Shown here: positions 24,533 through 39,500 of the stretch, in pieces
Numbering within the stretch: the first letter of the stretch is position 1
How the letters are laid out: each line of letters opens with the position of its first letter
Source: Asterias amurensis
Taxonomy: Eukaryota; Echinodermata; Asteroidea; Forcipulatida; Asteriidae
Reading direction: 5' to 3'
Assembly: GCF_032118995.1 (NCBI RefSeq)
Contig: NC_092669.1
Location: 124,001 to 188,000, forward strand
DNA length: 64,000 nucleotides
Position numbers and translations under genes: made by a program
Notes under the pieces: model-generated
Database searches by the model: none
Told to the model about the DNA's origin: nothing
What the model saw: only the letters and a program-made list of their open reading frames with translations

Positions 24533-27500
24533 TCATATTGTAAGGAATCCTCTTGGCCTTAAAGGAGGTAGACTTGCTCCATTTCCCTTCATCATCTGTG
24601 TGCTTGGACTGTTATTCAGCTTACGTTGTTTCATTGACGCCGATATCGCTGGGTTTCTCTGCGGTGAACTCAGAGAAAGTGCGGACACTTGAGCATATAG
24701 ACCTTTCCCGTGGTAACCTTTGACCTTTTGTGTGATGGCACGGACGAGGTCACGAGCGTGCTTCAGACTGTAAGCTGTAGAAATCAAAGAAACATAAAAC
24801 AGCGTTACAGAACTAACAAGCCGTTGAGAAAACGGTTTCAATTGATTTGCAACTAACTTCAAAGCTCTAAACCAGGTAAATTTGATTGGAAGCGTTGCAT
24901 GATGTAGGAATTTACACCTTGCAAGATCTAAACACACTTACACCAGGCAGAGTTCTCTTCCTACTTAAGTTTTTTTTTTTTTTTTTTTTAAACAAGAAAA
25001 ACTGATCAAAAGGCTTGAAAAGTGAATTTAACATACATGTAGGTCAGCCGATGTACTCGATAAAGACGTCCTATTTTTTCCAAGGACCAAATATCATGCC
25101 TATCCTGTCATGGTAGTCAAAATGTACACAAAGGATTTTAGTCCTTTTTACTGTGATTAAAGGCCCGGTCACACAGGCCACGAGAACGAGAACGATAAAA
25201 ATGGACGCCCTTGATTGGTTGAATAAGCGCGAGTGTATTCTGCATGAAGCAATTCAAGCAATCGAGGGCATGCATTTTTATCGTTCTTGTTTTCGTTCTC
25301 GTTATCGGGCTTGTATGACTGGGCCTTTAGTCCCTTTCTCATTATCGGGCCTGTGGGACCGGGCCTTTAAACCATTTGATGGTCCTCACCTTTTAGTCTT
25401 GCTTTAATCTCATCAGTGAAGAAGCCACACTCCAACCATTCATCAAAATCAATGATGCAATCAAACGATGTCAGCCCTTGAAGATTCTTGTGTCTTACAT
25501 TAGCCCCTGAATTTATCAAAATCAAAACATTTATCAAAATCAATGATGCAATCAAACGATGTCAGCCCTTGAAGATTCTTGTGTCTTACATTAGCCCCTG
25601 AATTTATCAAAATCAAAACATTTATCAAAATCAATGATGCAATCAAACGATGTCAGCCCTTGAAGATTCTTGTGTCTTACATTGGCCCCTGAATTTATCA
25701 AAATTAGAACATTCATCAAAATCAATGATGCAATCAAACGATGTCAGCCCTTGAAGATTCTTGTGTCTTACATTAGCTCCTGAATTAATCAAAATTAGAA
25801 CATTCATCAAAATCAACGATGCAATCAAACGATGTCAGCCCTTGAAGATTCTTGTGTCTTACATTAGCTCCTGAATTAATCAAAATTAGAACATTCATCA
25901 AAATCAACGATGAATTCAATTGATGTCAGCCCTTGAAGATTCTTATAAAGAGTACATTCTGAAGTCCTGAATCTCATTTCTGCTTTGTGTTTCTTTGTTT
26001 TTGCTGTCCTTATATAACAACATTCCTGATATAAAGAGAGCAGTTTGGCCAGTCCCAGGGACCTTGTTGTAACGAGAGGTGACTATCTAGTAAACTTGCA
26101 GGTACATGTACAACCACATGTTAACCTTGCTAAGCAAGTTTTTGTGCTAACATGCGTTGTGAAATTGGGCCCTGGATATATGTTTCAAACTCTTTAAAGA
26201 GTAGTAACAATGAACTGACCTGCTTGTAGTAAGACGCTTGCTCCATAGTAATTATTTGCTTGAGTTGCAAAGAACAGCGGAGAGCAGATATCTTCATTAA
26301 CTGCGTCTACATCAGCTCCATATTCAATGAGACACTCTAGGATATCTGTAGGTCCTGTCATACCGGCAGCGTAGTGTAGTGGTCTAAGGAGAATAATTAC
26401 ATGCATCAACAAAATAGTCAATGGCCTGACGTTTCGACCTTAGCAGAGTCTTTCTAAAGGACTTAAATGACAACACAACAAACAGGAACAGGTACAGTAA
26501 GTGTAGCATAAGCAGTGAAGTGGAAAGAGAGTCCGAAAGCACACACACACAAAAGCAAGCGATATGATAAGAAGAACGTTAAGGGGGGGGGGGGAAACAG
26601 AAAACCAGAAAGTAAGTTGAAGCAACCTGGAACAAACAAGATAAAAAAAACATCATTTTAAACAAATTTAGAAAATTGATTTGAAGTAGAGTGTACATGT
26701 ACATACGTGTTTCCCCCAGAGTATCTCTGATCCAAGTCTGCTCCATGTTGGAAGAGAAATCTCATCATCTCAAGTCGCTTCTTACTAAACACAAGAAAAC
26801 AAAGAACATTCTTTACTTTTATGCATACGTTTGGTATTGATTCTAAAAATTAACGGCAATAAAAACTTATTAGAAGTACAGCAGCTTCCAATAGTATAAT
26901 GCATAAATAGAGAAACTTCTCACTTCAAAGTACTGCGGTATGGAAAAAGATATTAATTTTTGTTTCAAAACATTTTAATCTGAGAAGAGTTACTGACAGT
27001 AACGTTTCTCAGATTGTGTATTCCAATTGCAGATTATTCTTCATAATCGCTCCGGATCTGAAGCCACAGCTACTGTTTTGAAACTATAACCCAACTCAAA
27101 ACTTTTCATCTACAAGTCCTCCGTCATCCTACAGTAAACTATTAACCCCTTCAAACCAATATTCAACTATTATCAAACTGTGAGCAAGTTAACTAACTAA
27201 CTATCAAGCGGGATTAGTTACCTTTTAACCTGTTCAGTTAATATCCGATGAACTAGTATATCTTGTTCATGTTCCTTGAAGTTGAATCCTTGTTCCAGCA
27301 ACCAAACAGCACAATCTAAGAAGTCATTGGCCAGAGCTAAATGAAGTAAACTGGGTGGTGATTTTGGATCTTCATTCTGTAAAGATTGTCTTATATTGCC
27401 ATCAGGGTCGGAGTCTAGAAGTAGTTGGATTGCATCGATGCGTCCTTGCATGGCACAGCAGTGGATTGCTAGTAACTCTTTATTGTTACGATGAATCAGA

Positions 27501-30500
27501 TTAATACTCTCAGCAAGCTGTAAAGTAAACACAAATAATAAGAATACAAATATTTATAAAGCAAAAAAAACATATCCACCGAAGGATGCTCAGGGCACTT
27601 GCAAGAAAATAACTTTTAAAAATAGCGTGTCATAAGATGTGATTTTAGTTTGGTTTTGAAATTTTCGACAGTCTCATGTCTCCACTGAGTTAGGGAGTTT
27701 GTTCCACAAGCGAGGAGCGGCGGAAGCAAATACTCGATCACCCCATGATCTTTATCGATTTGGGGGACAACTAGAGATAGATTACTAGAAGACCAGAGTG
27801 ACATGGCTTATGGATGTTGATGACAGAAGCGATGTACTGGGGGAACTTTAATGACAACAATCTTCCAACAGACTAAACACACATTGTGTTAAACCAATGA
27901 TCTTACCAGTTCCTTGAGGCAATCAATAGAGGTAGCTTTACCCGCCTCTCCGTAACACTTCACATGAAGTGGAGTATTCCCTTCTGAATCTATAGCATTC
28001 AACTCGGCTCCATTCTCAAGTAACAGCTAAGAAAACAAACAATTGACAAAGTTACAAATATACAATTCTTCTTACTGTTAGGATAATGTTTTAAGATCCT
28101 CACCGCCACTAACCAATCCCTGGCCTAGCACCCACCCATCCACCCTCCACTGCCTCCAGTAAAAACTCTATAATGTATTTTGAAGGACAAGAAGCCAAAA
28201 ACCAAGAACAGAGTAGCTAAAAAAACAAGACCTCATTACCCCCCTACAGGACAGTGCGTAAATTTTGTTCCAGTGATGCTCACTTCTTAAGTCTCCTGCT
28301 AGACTAAATGCTTATGGTCTTGTCACACATAGCAATTTTTACAGGCAACTTGGAGGCAACCAACTGCACAGCATCAAGGATGCCAGTGACTCTTTCCTTC
28401 AGAGCATGAACAAATTCGCTGCGAAGGAAAGGGGGTCACAAAAAAACAATAAAAAACATAACAGAAAAAAAAGTTCTGGTTTTTTTTGGCTAATAATTAT
28501 TTTGAGTAATTACCAAAAGTGTCCAGTGCCTTAAGTACAAACCAAATGAAATTTTTTGAGACACATATCTTGAAGGAGTAACTGACCCTGATAGTGTCTT
28601 TGTCTCTTGCTCTATGAAGCGGTGTCGCTCCTTTGTAGTCCAGAAGATTAGCGTCAACTCTCTCATTAAGAAGTTCTTTAATTACAGGAATGGACCCAAA
28701 GTACGCAGCAGTGTGTAGTAACGTACTTCCATTAATGCATCTACAAATAGAAATAAAATAAGTAGGATTTGAAGACAGTTCTTTAATTACAGCAATGGAC
28801 CCAAAGTAACCAGCAGTGTGTAGTAACGTACTTCCATGAATGCATCTAATAACACAAATAAAACACAAAGTTGCTCAAAAAAATATTAACCGCTTTGTAT
28901 GACGAGAAACACACATCCGCACAATGCGCGTTCACCATTTCCACCATTGCGTGAGTCAAATCCTTTAATTAAAGGAATGGACCCAAAGTAACCAGCAGTG
29001 TGTAGTATTGTGCTTCCATTAATGCATCTACAAACAGAAATAAAATAAGTAGGATTTGAAACGTGGTGGATGTATAATTTACATACTTTTTTTCTCTGAA
29101 TTTGTCTGTTTCTAACTTTGACTTTTAGACTATGGTTCTCATACCTGCTTCTAAGACTTGCGAATCCCTTAACTCCAGTCACGTGATCTTCAACTAGCTT
29201 CTTAAGTAACTGAGTGTCTCCTCTCATTAGCTTAGGGATGCAGGATTGAAGATGGTCATAATATTCTAGAAAACAAGAAAATCAGACAGACCAGTAGGAT
29301 CTTGAGGATGGTAATAAAACAAGAATGAAAGAGGACAATAAGACAGACCATTATGATCTTGAAGATGGTTGTTGTTTCCTGGAGAAACCTCAGCCGTAGT
29401 ATCATAGACCGAGGATGCCACAAGAAATCTGATGAGCATGAGCAACGACTGTTGGATTTATAAATTTAACGATTGATTGATTGATTAACTAATGACTCCT
29501 GTAAGATAACCAACTCTACTACAAAAGAATTAAAGTATGACAGAAGGATAACTTACCAACTATCATGTTTTTCTGTTCATCGCTGCGAACTACATCAAAC
29601 GCTGTCCTGCTCTGCTTATTCTTGATGTAAATATTAGTTCCCCATTCAACTAAAAGCTATGAAAAAAACACAAATTGCATATCAACTTGTTAGAATGACG
29701 TCAAATGAGCCGGTCAACAATTTCAATCACTACCCCAAACATCTTTGCTGGATAAGTTTTCTATTTTCCATCTTCAAATTTTGATCTTTAAATCTTCAAA
29801 ATTCAATTGTTCACACTTTAATAACTTTGATCTTTATGAAAGACTCACCTCTGCAGCGTTGTTATGGTGACCCTAAACAGCAGGGAAAAAAGGAGAAAAA
29901 AAAGTAAAAGTTTAGTCAAAAAAGTTTGTGAGGTCATAAGCATGGGGTGTAAAAACAGAGTACAGTGGAGTCTGAATTGGTGGCTGCGGCTATGGCTAGA
30001 TCGCTGCTTTATCATGCATTGAAGAATAAGACATCCTTAACAACACCCTTAGCAACTGTCATAGCCATAGCTGTAGCAGCCAATTCAGATATGGCCTTAT
30101 TAAAACACCATCACACCGACAACTTGAGGGTTAGTTCAAACAATTACAACCACACAGCATTAACAAAACTTTCAATGCACTCTTTCTTTAACCTCAATGA
30201 GGGCGCTATTTAAGCTTAGTGTAACATCACAAGCAGGGTGTTAGTATGAAAGAGGTATTGAAACTAGCAAATAAGGTTAATACAAACAATAACAACCACA
30301 CAACAATAACATAAAAAAGTGTTAGTTAGTAAATAAGATTAATACAAACAATAACAACCACACAACAATAACATAAAAAAGTGTTAGTTAGTAAATAAGA
30401 TTAATACAAACAATAACAACCACACAACAATAACATAAAAAGTGTCAGTTAGAAGACAAGTTCATTTGGTAACAAGTTTTAACACACAAACAAACTGTTA

Positions 30501-33500
30501 ACATAGAATCAATAGACAGTTTAGAAATGTCATCTGTGATCACCATCTTTGATTAAAAACAATGAAAACATACATGCGTTTACGCGCTGTGCACACCCTC
30601 GGCCAATGAGATAACCTTTCATAGCATTTCATCAACGATTGCGACCATTGCAAGGGGTCTAGGGTCATTAGCCAGAAACCTGTAAACACTTGGTAGGGGA
30701 ACTTCACTGCTGCATCCGATCCATTTCAATGTTTTGACTAGCCTGCTCTCTCATCACACTGCGCACACCCTCGGCCAATGAGATAACCTTTCATGCATGC
30801 ACGTTTCATCAACGATCGCCAATGCCAGGGGTCTAGAGTCAGTAGCCAGAAACCTGCAGGGGAACTTCACTGCTGCATCGGATCCATTTCAATGTTTTGA
30901 CTAGCCTGCTCTCTAATCATCCTCAAAAAATAGCAAATTCTAAAGAATAATTTACACAGCAAAGTAGATAGATACACATGGTGTTCCAACAAACAAAGTA
31001 TACATCATTAACCCAGTATGCAATGCTTTCTAACCTCATTCCATGAGTCTCGTCTCTATTAATGAGTTAGCAAACATTTCTATCTGGATTAGTAAACATA
31101 ATGTAGAAGTTTTGTTAGTATACAAACACAACATGGTTAGTTTTAAAGATGGTTAGTTTAAGACTGTTAGTATTTAATGCTTAAGCGAGTGTACCATACA
31201 CACACAACATGGTTAGTGTTTGGTGCTTAGCAAGTATACCATGCTGTTAGCGTAGACGGCATTTCCAGAAACATCAGCAACTCTGTATAGCTGTGGGTGG
31301 GGCAATCAATATTAGCCAATCAGCAACCAGCATTTTCTTAAATGTCATTACTCGCAAACAAAATAGTTTGTAAAAAAATACAATTTAAAAAAACTTTTAA
31401 AAGATTAAAAAATTGCTTAAAAAAAAAAAACATCTACCTAGCAGCTTCACATTATAAACCAAGAGTTCTAGTTTGAAAATCCATTTAAAATGTGAAATTG
31501 TAGCAGCTAAGTAAATTATTCATTTTCAGCAAAACAAATGTGTTTGTTTTTCTTAAAAACATTCAAAATAAATGAATGCGAGCAGAAGGTTTCAAAAAGT
31601 TGATAAGCTTTCTAAATATTTAGTAAAGTACGGATAAAACTTGAAAAAAAAATAAGGGGCTTTTGATTTGATACTTAATTCAAAAACAAATTCGTAAAAA
31701 TTTGAAGAGAATATTTTGCAAATAAAATATGATTCTTTGGTTATAAATTCAAATCAAGTCATCAATGCCCGAGTTTAAATAAAAAACCTAAAAAGAGATA
31801 AATCAAAGAGAAATTTTTGAGATATGTCACTGACCTGACTGATTCCTCGATGTAGACCTTCTACTGCGTTGAAGAAAGCTGTCGATAAGTTAGCATTACG
31901 AGCGTCAATATTAGATCCATTCTCAAGAAGGAATAGAAGAATATCCTAAGACATTAAACAAACAAGAAAACAATAGTTACAAGCATGGTATAACACTCTC
32001 TTTTTTCGGCTATATAATTCTTTCTAAATTCTGCAAAGAAGGATTAGCCATTTTGTGTGGTTTAGCAACTTCATGAGATTAGCATTTAGAATCAAGAGCA
32101 AGAATTGAACCTACGATTTCGGAAAAAGTGCTGGCACGTTCATGTTCTTGTTTTCCTTCTGCACCACGTTGTACTTTGATGTTTGTGCAATAAAGGTAGG
32201 TAATAAACTAAACTAAACTAAAAATAGTAAAGTTAGAAGAGGTTAAAATGATTGATCTTACATAGTGACCATTCCTAGCAGCCATATGGAGAGCAGTATT
32301 CCCAGTTTTCTTCTCCTTAGCATTGATAAATCCCGGCCTCTTATCTCGGAAGAACACCACCATCTTCTCTACAATGTCGATCTCTCCAAGTTTACATGCC
32401 TTGAAGAACAGACTCTCCCATTGAGAGAAGTTACCTGGAAAGACTTGATACAAGAACCTGAGGTACAAGAAAATACCAAAAGTAGCAGAGTCTACCTCGG
32501 AGGCTAAAATGACAACACAACCAAGAAAACAACCAAACCAACACAACCAACTGCAGCTGTTGATAGTAAAAACTATTTTGAAAAGGATTCCCTTTGAAGT
32601 AATATAGTTACCATAATTTTTCACCCAAACAGATTTGCAAGAATCTTTTCTCTGACTTCTGAGGGTTGGTTCCGATAGTGAAAAATTTGACCAGCTTTTT
32701 GCTGTTTTCTCAGCAAGCAGAAATCGTAATCGCCTTGATTTTCTTTTCTTGATAATTTTTTCCCAATTAATGAGCATTAAGTTGACGAAACAATCTATGA
32801 CCCAATAACAGATTGAATGAAGCACTGGTTGAAGGATGACTGACGTAGAAACCAGAAAGTATCCAATGTTGTGTAAGTTTGAATTTACAAAAATATTTCA
32901 CCACTTACACTGCTCCAGTTTTAAGAAGCTTGTTCTTTGAAGGGCTTTCAAGAAAAACCTGAAGAGGAAAGATGTTTGTAAAAAGGAAAAAGGGGATGAG
33001 CTTTTGCAAACTGATTATTACCAACAGAACAAAAATATATTTTTTTTACAAATAGAAAAAGCAGAAAGAAATCATAACATGTGTGATTGCATGACACTGG
33101 GATTAGTTTACTTTCTTCCGAGGTCTTTTCCAACATAGCACCGAGACTCTGGAACTCACTTCCTGAAGACCTTCGACAAAATGCACAACATAACTCTCTT
33201 CCAGCAGAAACTTAAAACATACTTGTTCATGCTTGCTTTCACAACAGTTTGACAAAACTAACTTAACAAGAAAGTGCAGCTTACAAATGATGTGTTACTA
33301 TTATCATTATATCTAATAGTATAACCTGAAAGTTAAACAAAAGAAAGAAAAGTGTGACTGAGACCAAATAAAAACACAATCCCTAGAAAGCAAACAACAA
33401 AGCAAAGTGAGATTTAAACTAACCTCAAACTGTGGATGATCATTGGAATTAATTTCAGCAACCTCATATGAAGACACACTCAGCATCTTCCTGATGTTCA

Positions 33501-36500
33501 CTAAAACAACAATAAACAGAAGGTAGTTCTTTAGAACATATCTTTGATTATGGGTTTAGAAGGGCGATATAACTAGAACACATTTTAGAGCATATCTCTT
33601 TTTGTTGACTGTTTTCTCAAGCTGTTAATGCCACAGATTCCAACATAAAATTCAAGATTTATCTAACTGAGAAAAAAGAATACGCTGTTGCAATCTTTTC
33701 AAAAGGAGAGTCGACTATATTTCCAACTACTTACATTTACTGAGTCCTTTACCGTGAGTAAAATCATCCAGGAATTCACCAGTACTAAGATCCCTCAAGA
33801 CGATCCTTCGTTCAGGAGTCACAATCTCTTTGCCTCTAAGAAGGTAGAATCCTGATCCATTGGTTAGAGTCAGATTCACAACGAGGGATAAACAAAGGTC
33901 ATTGATGGTCACTCCTCTGTCAAAAAAAAATAACAAATAAGGAACAAATCAGACTAGGATAAATTTGTCATTAGTTTAGAAAAGTTATCAATTGGGACCA
34001 AAATAGCTCGATCAATAAGCACAGAAAAAATAACTTGAAGGTTAAAGCACTGAACACTATTGGTAATTACTCAAAATATACTAGCACGAAAACGAGCAAC
34101 AGGGAGCTGTTGATAGTATAAAACAGTGTGAGAAACAGCTCCCTCTGAAGTAATGTAGTTTTTGAGAAAGAAGTAATTTCTCAATAAATTATTTGAATCT
34201 GAAAAAACTTTTAAGTATTAAAAGACCTAAGCTTTTTTCTCAAGCATCTGAAAGCACCTTTGCAGAGTATTTTTTCTTTCATTTTGTTGGCAACTTCGAT
34301 GACCAAATGAGCCAAAATGTTCACATATGCATATGTTGGGATACACCAATTGGTCTTTGACATTACCAATTAATTAAAAAATAATAATAATAAACAAATG
34401 ATGGGAAAGGTTTGTTTATAAAATCAAGAATATAATGAGTTTCTTAGACTGACCTTGGTATTGTTAGTGTGTCAAACCGATCCTTCATCTTCTTAGAAAC
34501 AATCTCTCGAGTCTATATAGAAACAAAACAAATCAAACAATTCTCAACAAAATTATCTTGGAACACACAGAAATCAACAAAACTTGCTACAAGAATCACA
34601 ACCTTATCTAAAAAGGTCCCTTTTTTTCCTTTATAATGTTTTTGGCATTTGACAAAATGCTGACAGGAAGTATCACAATAAATGTTCTTGAATTGATTAT
34701 TGAAGAAATATTGTTTCATGTCTGACTGTTTGAGCATTTTACCATCACAGCATTCCAGACTAAAATAAGAACTTTTTACGAGATACTAGTTGGCATAATC
34801 ACCTCTATCTGGATTTGGATGATATGTTTCCTCCAATCTTCACAAGCCTTGACGTCAAACTTACTCTTAATCTTCAGCACCTCTGCAGAAAAAGAAAACA
34901 AAATTACCAGGACTTGAAAATAAAACCCAGCAAATGGTTAAATTTAGAAGATTTTGGGAGACTTCTCAGTTCTGTAAAGAACTGTCCTGCTTATAAACCA
35001 CTCACTGTGTGGAAGACAGACAATCAGCAGGGACTACTACTTTGGCTTAGTGGATCGAGGGGACTTCTCATTATTAACTACACTACCATGGAGCAAGTTC
35101 TTTAACAGTCTCAATGTTTGGACTAGCTTGCTCTAGTCATCTTCTCTTCTCACCTTGTTCGTAACTGAGTAGATTATCGTTCATTTTCTTGCGTTTCTGG
35201 ATCATATCCAAATTGTTCAGAATCTCAGGTAAGGCATCCAGTTCATGTCTCGCTGATCTTAATAAATGCTCCAACTCTTTCTGCAAGAAATTCACAAAGT
35301 AATAACAATGAAAAATGAGAAAGTAGAAAAAGCTGTTGCAAACTGCTTACCAACCAAAAGGACATATTCGTATAAATGCGAATAATAGTTAAGTGTCGGC
35401 CCTAGCAGAGTCCTTCTCGAAGGAATCTGCTATGGTCAAATTATCAAGTCATTAACTATTTTCTGCAACATTAAAAAATGTACTAAGCATGTTATCTAAA
35501 GTAACTGCTTGCTTAATTCTTTCCCTAATCCTTGGTTATATTTGTTTACCTTTCACAATAAATACAACATATCTTACCATCCTGCCAAGAACAGCTTTAG
35601 ATTGACGCAGTTTAAAACCACACATAAAGAAAACAATCATGTAGGTTGATATAGCCATGCTGTCAGCCTGAAGACAAAAACACAAAGATTTATTCATTTA
35701 TTGAGTTGAGAGGGACAGACAGAGAGAAACAATCAAGTTTTAAGTTGAATTGAAGGAACACCAAAGGAGACAGTTCATTCAAGACACTCCTTAAATAAAG
35801 CTCACCTGTTCCAGCAGGCTTACTAACCATTCTTAGAACAACCTTTTTACTTTTGCACTCTACAAAATGACCTTTGATTGGAACATAGCAGATACATTAT
35901 AGGTTCCTTACCTCTACAAGATCCTGCGAGTCCACTGGTGTATTTATTCGGACCATTTTATCAAATGTCCTCAGAGCCAGGTTTATCGTCCAACGATCAT
36001 TCAACATAACTTCAGTTGTAAACGTTCCAGGTGCGAAGGCATTGACTAGAGCACATAGCACTCGACTATCTACAATGTCATCCAAACTCTGTAGAGAAGA
36101 ATACAAGTAATAATAAGGGCTTCTTAAAGAGCACTCAAATCTTTCATTTCAAGTTTCTTATGTCTTATGATGCTCGGGGCGTGGCGATTCAACATAATAA
36201 CCACTGAGCTATTTACTTAATTTCTCAAACTATCTAAGCTCCCTGCGGAGTATACAGCCTGTACTCCCAAATATTAAGTGCACCAAGCTAAATCAATCAC
36301 AAGAACCATCTTTGCCCTCAAAGGTACCCATTTACCCATGGGTGAAGAGAAGTGTCTTGCTTTAGGACACAAGAGTCACGATTTGGATTCGAACCCGTAG
36401 CCACCACAACTTGAGTCCAATGTCTTAAAACACTTGGGATTCGGTAACATTTCTTAAAGAAATCTCACCCTAAAGTTTAAATGGTCATCAGTGGCTCGTT

Positions 36501-39500
36501 GGTTAACACTTCATATTGAGGATTGTATGAATCAAATACAAGATCTGCTAAGCTAAAATGACCTAGTGGCAGAGATCTTTTAAAAAAAAAACCAGAAATG
36601 ATTAACCAAAAACTAAATTTTTTACCTCCACATTTAACTTCTTTCCCTCTCGTGTAGTCTGCAAAAAAATAAACCAAACATATTAAGTCACACCTCTCAT
36701 GTTGAATGCAATAGATTCACATGGAAAACAAGACTTTGGGAACTCAGCTGAAATTATAGTAAAGCTCAAACATTCTCAGCTTTAATACACCATTCATAAT
36801 ATCCCAGTTGGTTAAGACAGTCATATTGGTTGAAAAGTGGACATAATGACCATTTAAGACCAGTTTAAAACAGCTGATGAATACATAACTGGAGCTGCTA
36901 AATCAACTTTATTGTCTCCATTTTTTAATTGTTTTCTCTGTATATCTTCCTATAACTCGACCCTTGGACACCATGGGAAATTTAATTTTAAAAGAATAAA
37001 ACATTAATGAAAAAAAAGTATACTAACATTCAACAGTGTGTTGACCATTTCTACAATGCAATCCGATGGGCTCGGTACTGGCCAGGATTTCTTGTTGGGT
37101 TTAAACTTTTTGCAGAAGTCTTCTCCAGGATACTTGATGTAAAGTGGATCTTTAACAGGTGCTACAGGTTCAGTAGGTTCCTGTCATAATAATGATAATA
37201 ACGAAAATATTGACAACTAATAAAGCGAACAAATCCACAAAAGTGCTCATGGCACTAATATAAACAATTACATTTACATAAATCATGTACAATAATCAAA
37301 ATAGACGTAAGCCTAAGTTAAGAAGAAATCCAGAATACAATACATGTGATAAAGAAATACAAATTAAAACAAATTTTAAAAATACAGGTAAAAACAAACC
37401 ATTTACTCAAGCACTTAAATGAAAAGATGAGTCTTTAAGTTTGCAAGCGTATGAGAAAATTGGTCTTGCCTTAGAAGTTGATAAAATTCTTCTGAAGACA
37501 GAGTAATGGTCACTTACAGACGCAAGGACACTTCCGCAACCCAACGCATCCCCCACCCTCGACCTTTTCTTGATTTCAAGACCTTGATGTCTGCGCACAC
37601 ACACAACTAACATTCAGATCTATGTACTGGCAAATAAATGTACGCTTGTAATGAACAAACATAGAGGGCGCTGTGACTATTTCTCCCACTGACTTCCACA
37701 GGGGAACAGAATAACAAAGCGGCTTATTCATTACAAACATGTACAGTGCACAAAGAAATGAGCGTTGGTTGTGTGCACGCAAAACCAAAACAGAACCTAG
37801 ACCACCCCCACCCTGGCCCTGTGACTCACTGGAGATGAAGGTATAACTTCAGCAACTAACGACGCTCCTCCAAACCCAGATAAGAAAGATTTATTGTACT
37901 TGCAAAACCAAAACAGAACCTAGACCACCCCCACCCTGGCCCTGTGACTCACTGGAGATGAAGGTATAACTTCAGCAACTAACGACGCTCCTCCAAACCC
38001 AGATAAGAAAGATTTATTGTACTTGACTCGCTTCTTCTTCTTTTTCTCAGGAGGTGGTCTTGGAGTCCACTGAAATAAAAATAAAAACAGTTGTTTTCAA
38101 GTTTGACTTTAGTTTGGTTTGAAAAAAAGAAAAATTGACTGCAGGAGTGAGTCTTGAATCATAACCAGAAACACGACACTGACAAGGGGTCCAATTTAGA
38201 AGCAGAGCTTGTAGGCAATGGCTTCTATAGACATGAATTTGCGTTAAGGGCACTATTGGTAGTTACTCAAAATAATTGCTAGCATAAAACCTTACTTAGT
38301 AATGAGCAATAAAGAGCTGTTAATAGTATTGTGAGAAACGGTTACATCTGAAGTAAAATAATTTTTGACTTAGAGGTTTTAGGTTATTTCTAACTCAAAT
38401 ATTAAAAGACTTCAGGCCTGAAGCCTTGTATTAGGCATCTGAAAGCCACAAATTTTAGCAAAGAAGGTGTTTTTTCTTTTGTTATTTTCTTGCAACTTTG
38501 ATGACCAATTGAGCCCACATTTTCACAGGTTTTTTATTGTATGCATATTTTAGGACACATCAAGTAAAAACACTGGTTATTGACAACAACCAAACGTGTC
38601 CATTGTATTTAAAACTGAAAATAAAATTGCAGTGAACCAACTCACCTCAAACGGTATTTCACACAGAATCTTGTCGTTATGATGCATTAAGTACTCCAAC
38701 CGTTCCCATGTAAACCAAATATCATGAGTTGACAGTCTCCATAGCAACTCAAACACCTAAAACAAACCATTGCAAATATAAACATAAAGCGACATCAGAT
38801 TATAATCACAGAACAATCAACCAGCAAAATTTCTAAAAAATAATCAAACATTTTGGCAAACACTTATTGTCTGCAATTTTGTTCCTTAGATTCCAGATAT
38901 TTGTTACTCACATGATCAGCGTGTCTCATAGCAAAGAGTCTGCAGTCTACGTACACATCACCTGGTATCACCTCGCTGTGTACACAACAACAAGAATTTA
39001 AGTTACACATTTCTTATTCATTTTCCTTTCTCACAGAAATAATTCATTTCAGGTTATAGACAAATTGACTAGAGCGAGATTTGAACCAATTTGAAGTAAC
39101 ATATTTATTTTTCATTTTCCTTTTCCACAAAAATAATTCATTTCGCCAAATTGACAACTTGACTCTGAAAGCAAGATTTGAACTGATGACCTATGAATTA
39201 ACATACTGGTGCACTACCAACTAAACTATCTAGCCCTACAATGTTGGCAGTCTCCCTATTTTGTCAATATCTTTGTTTGGGTGTGCCAGTCAGAAGCCAT
39301 ACAGCTATACTGATGTATAGCCAGGGATCACACCCTAGTTTACGGTACAACATGGGACGCCTCAGCAGAGGGATCCCCTTAAGAAGATATGAAGTTTTAC
39401 TTCAGATATCAAATAATAAACCACAAGGAAAACTGACTTGGTAAATGTTTCAAACAGAGTATCAGAGAATAAAAACAAATAAAAACTCTTACCTGTCCTT

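Larger units (their letters stand above)
29658..31834 (-). other. CH-ankyrin introns between exons 17 and 19
   Basis: Besides 24-nt exon 18 (29872-29849) and the tandem repeats listed separately, this is AT-rich intron DNA with A-rich runs near 31380-31430. No further required exon is present: exons 17, 18 and 19 join in phase 0 and give a continuous ankyrin pattern. Confidence 0.6.

Noticed and set aside
37516-37597. Extra CH-ankyrin exon with acceptor GTGTGCGCAG and donor CTGTAAGT
   Set aside because: In the phase required by exon 5 it meets TGA at the fifth codon, while exon 5 to exon 6 (37180) joins cleanly.
39165-39240. Functional tRNA gene
   Set aside because: The A- and B-box-like motifs are present but the acceptor and T stems do not pair; it fits a SINE head.
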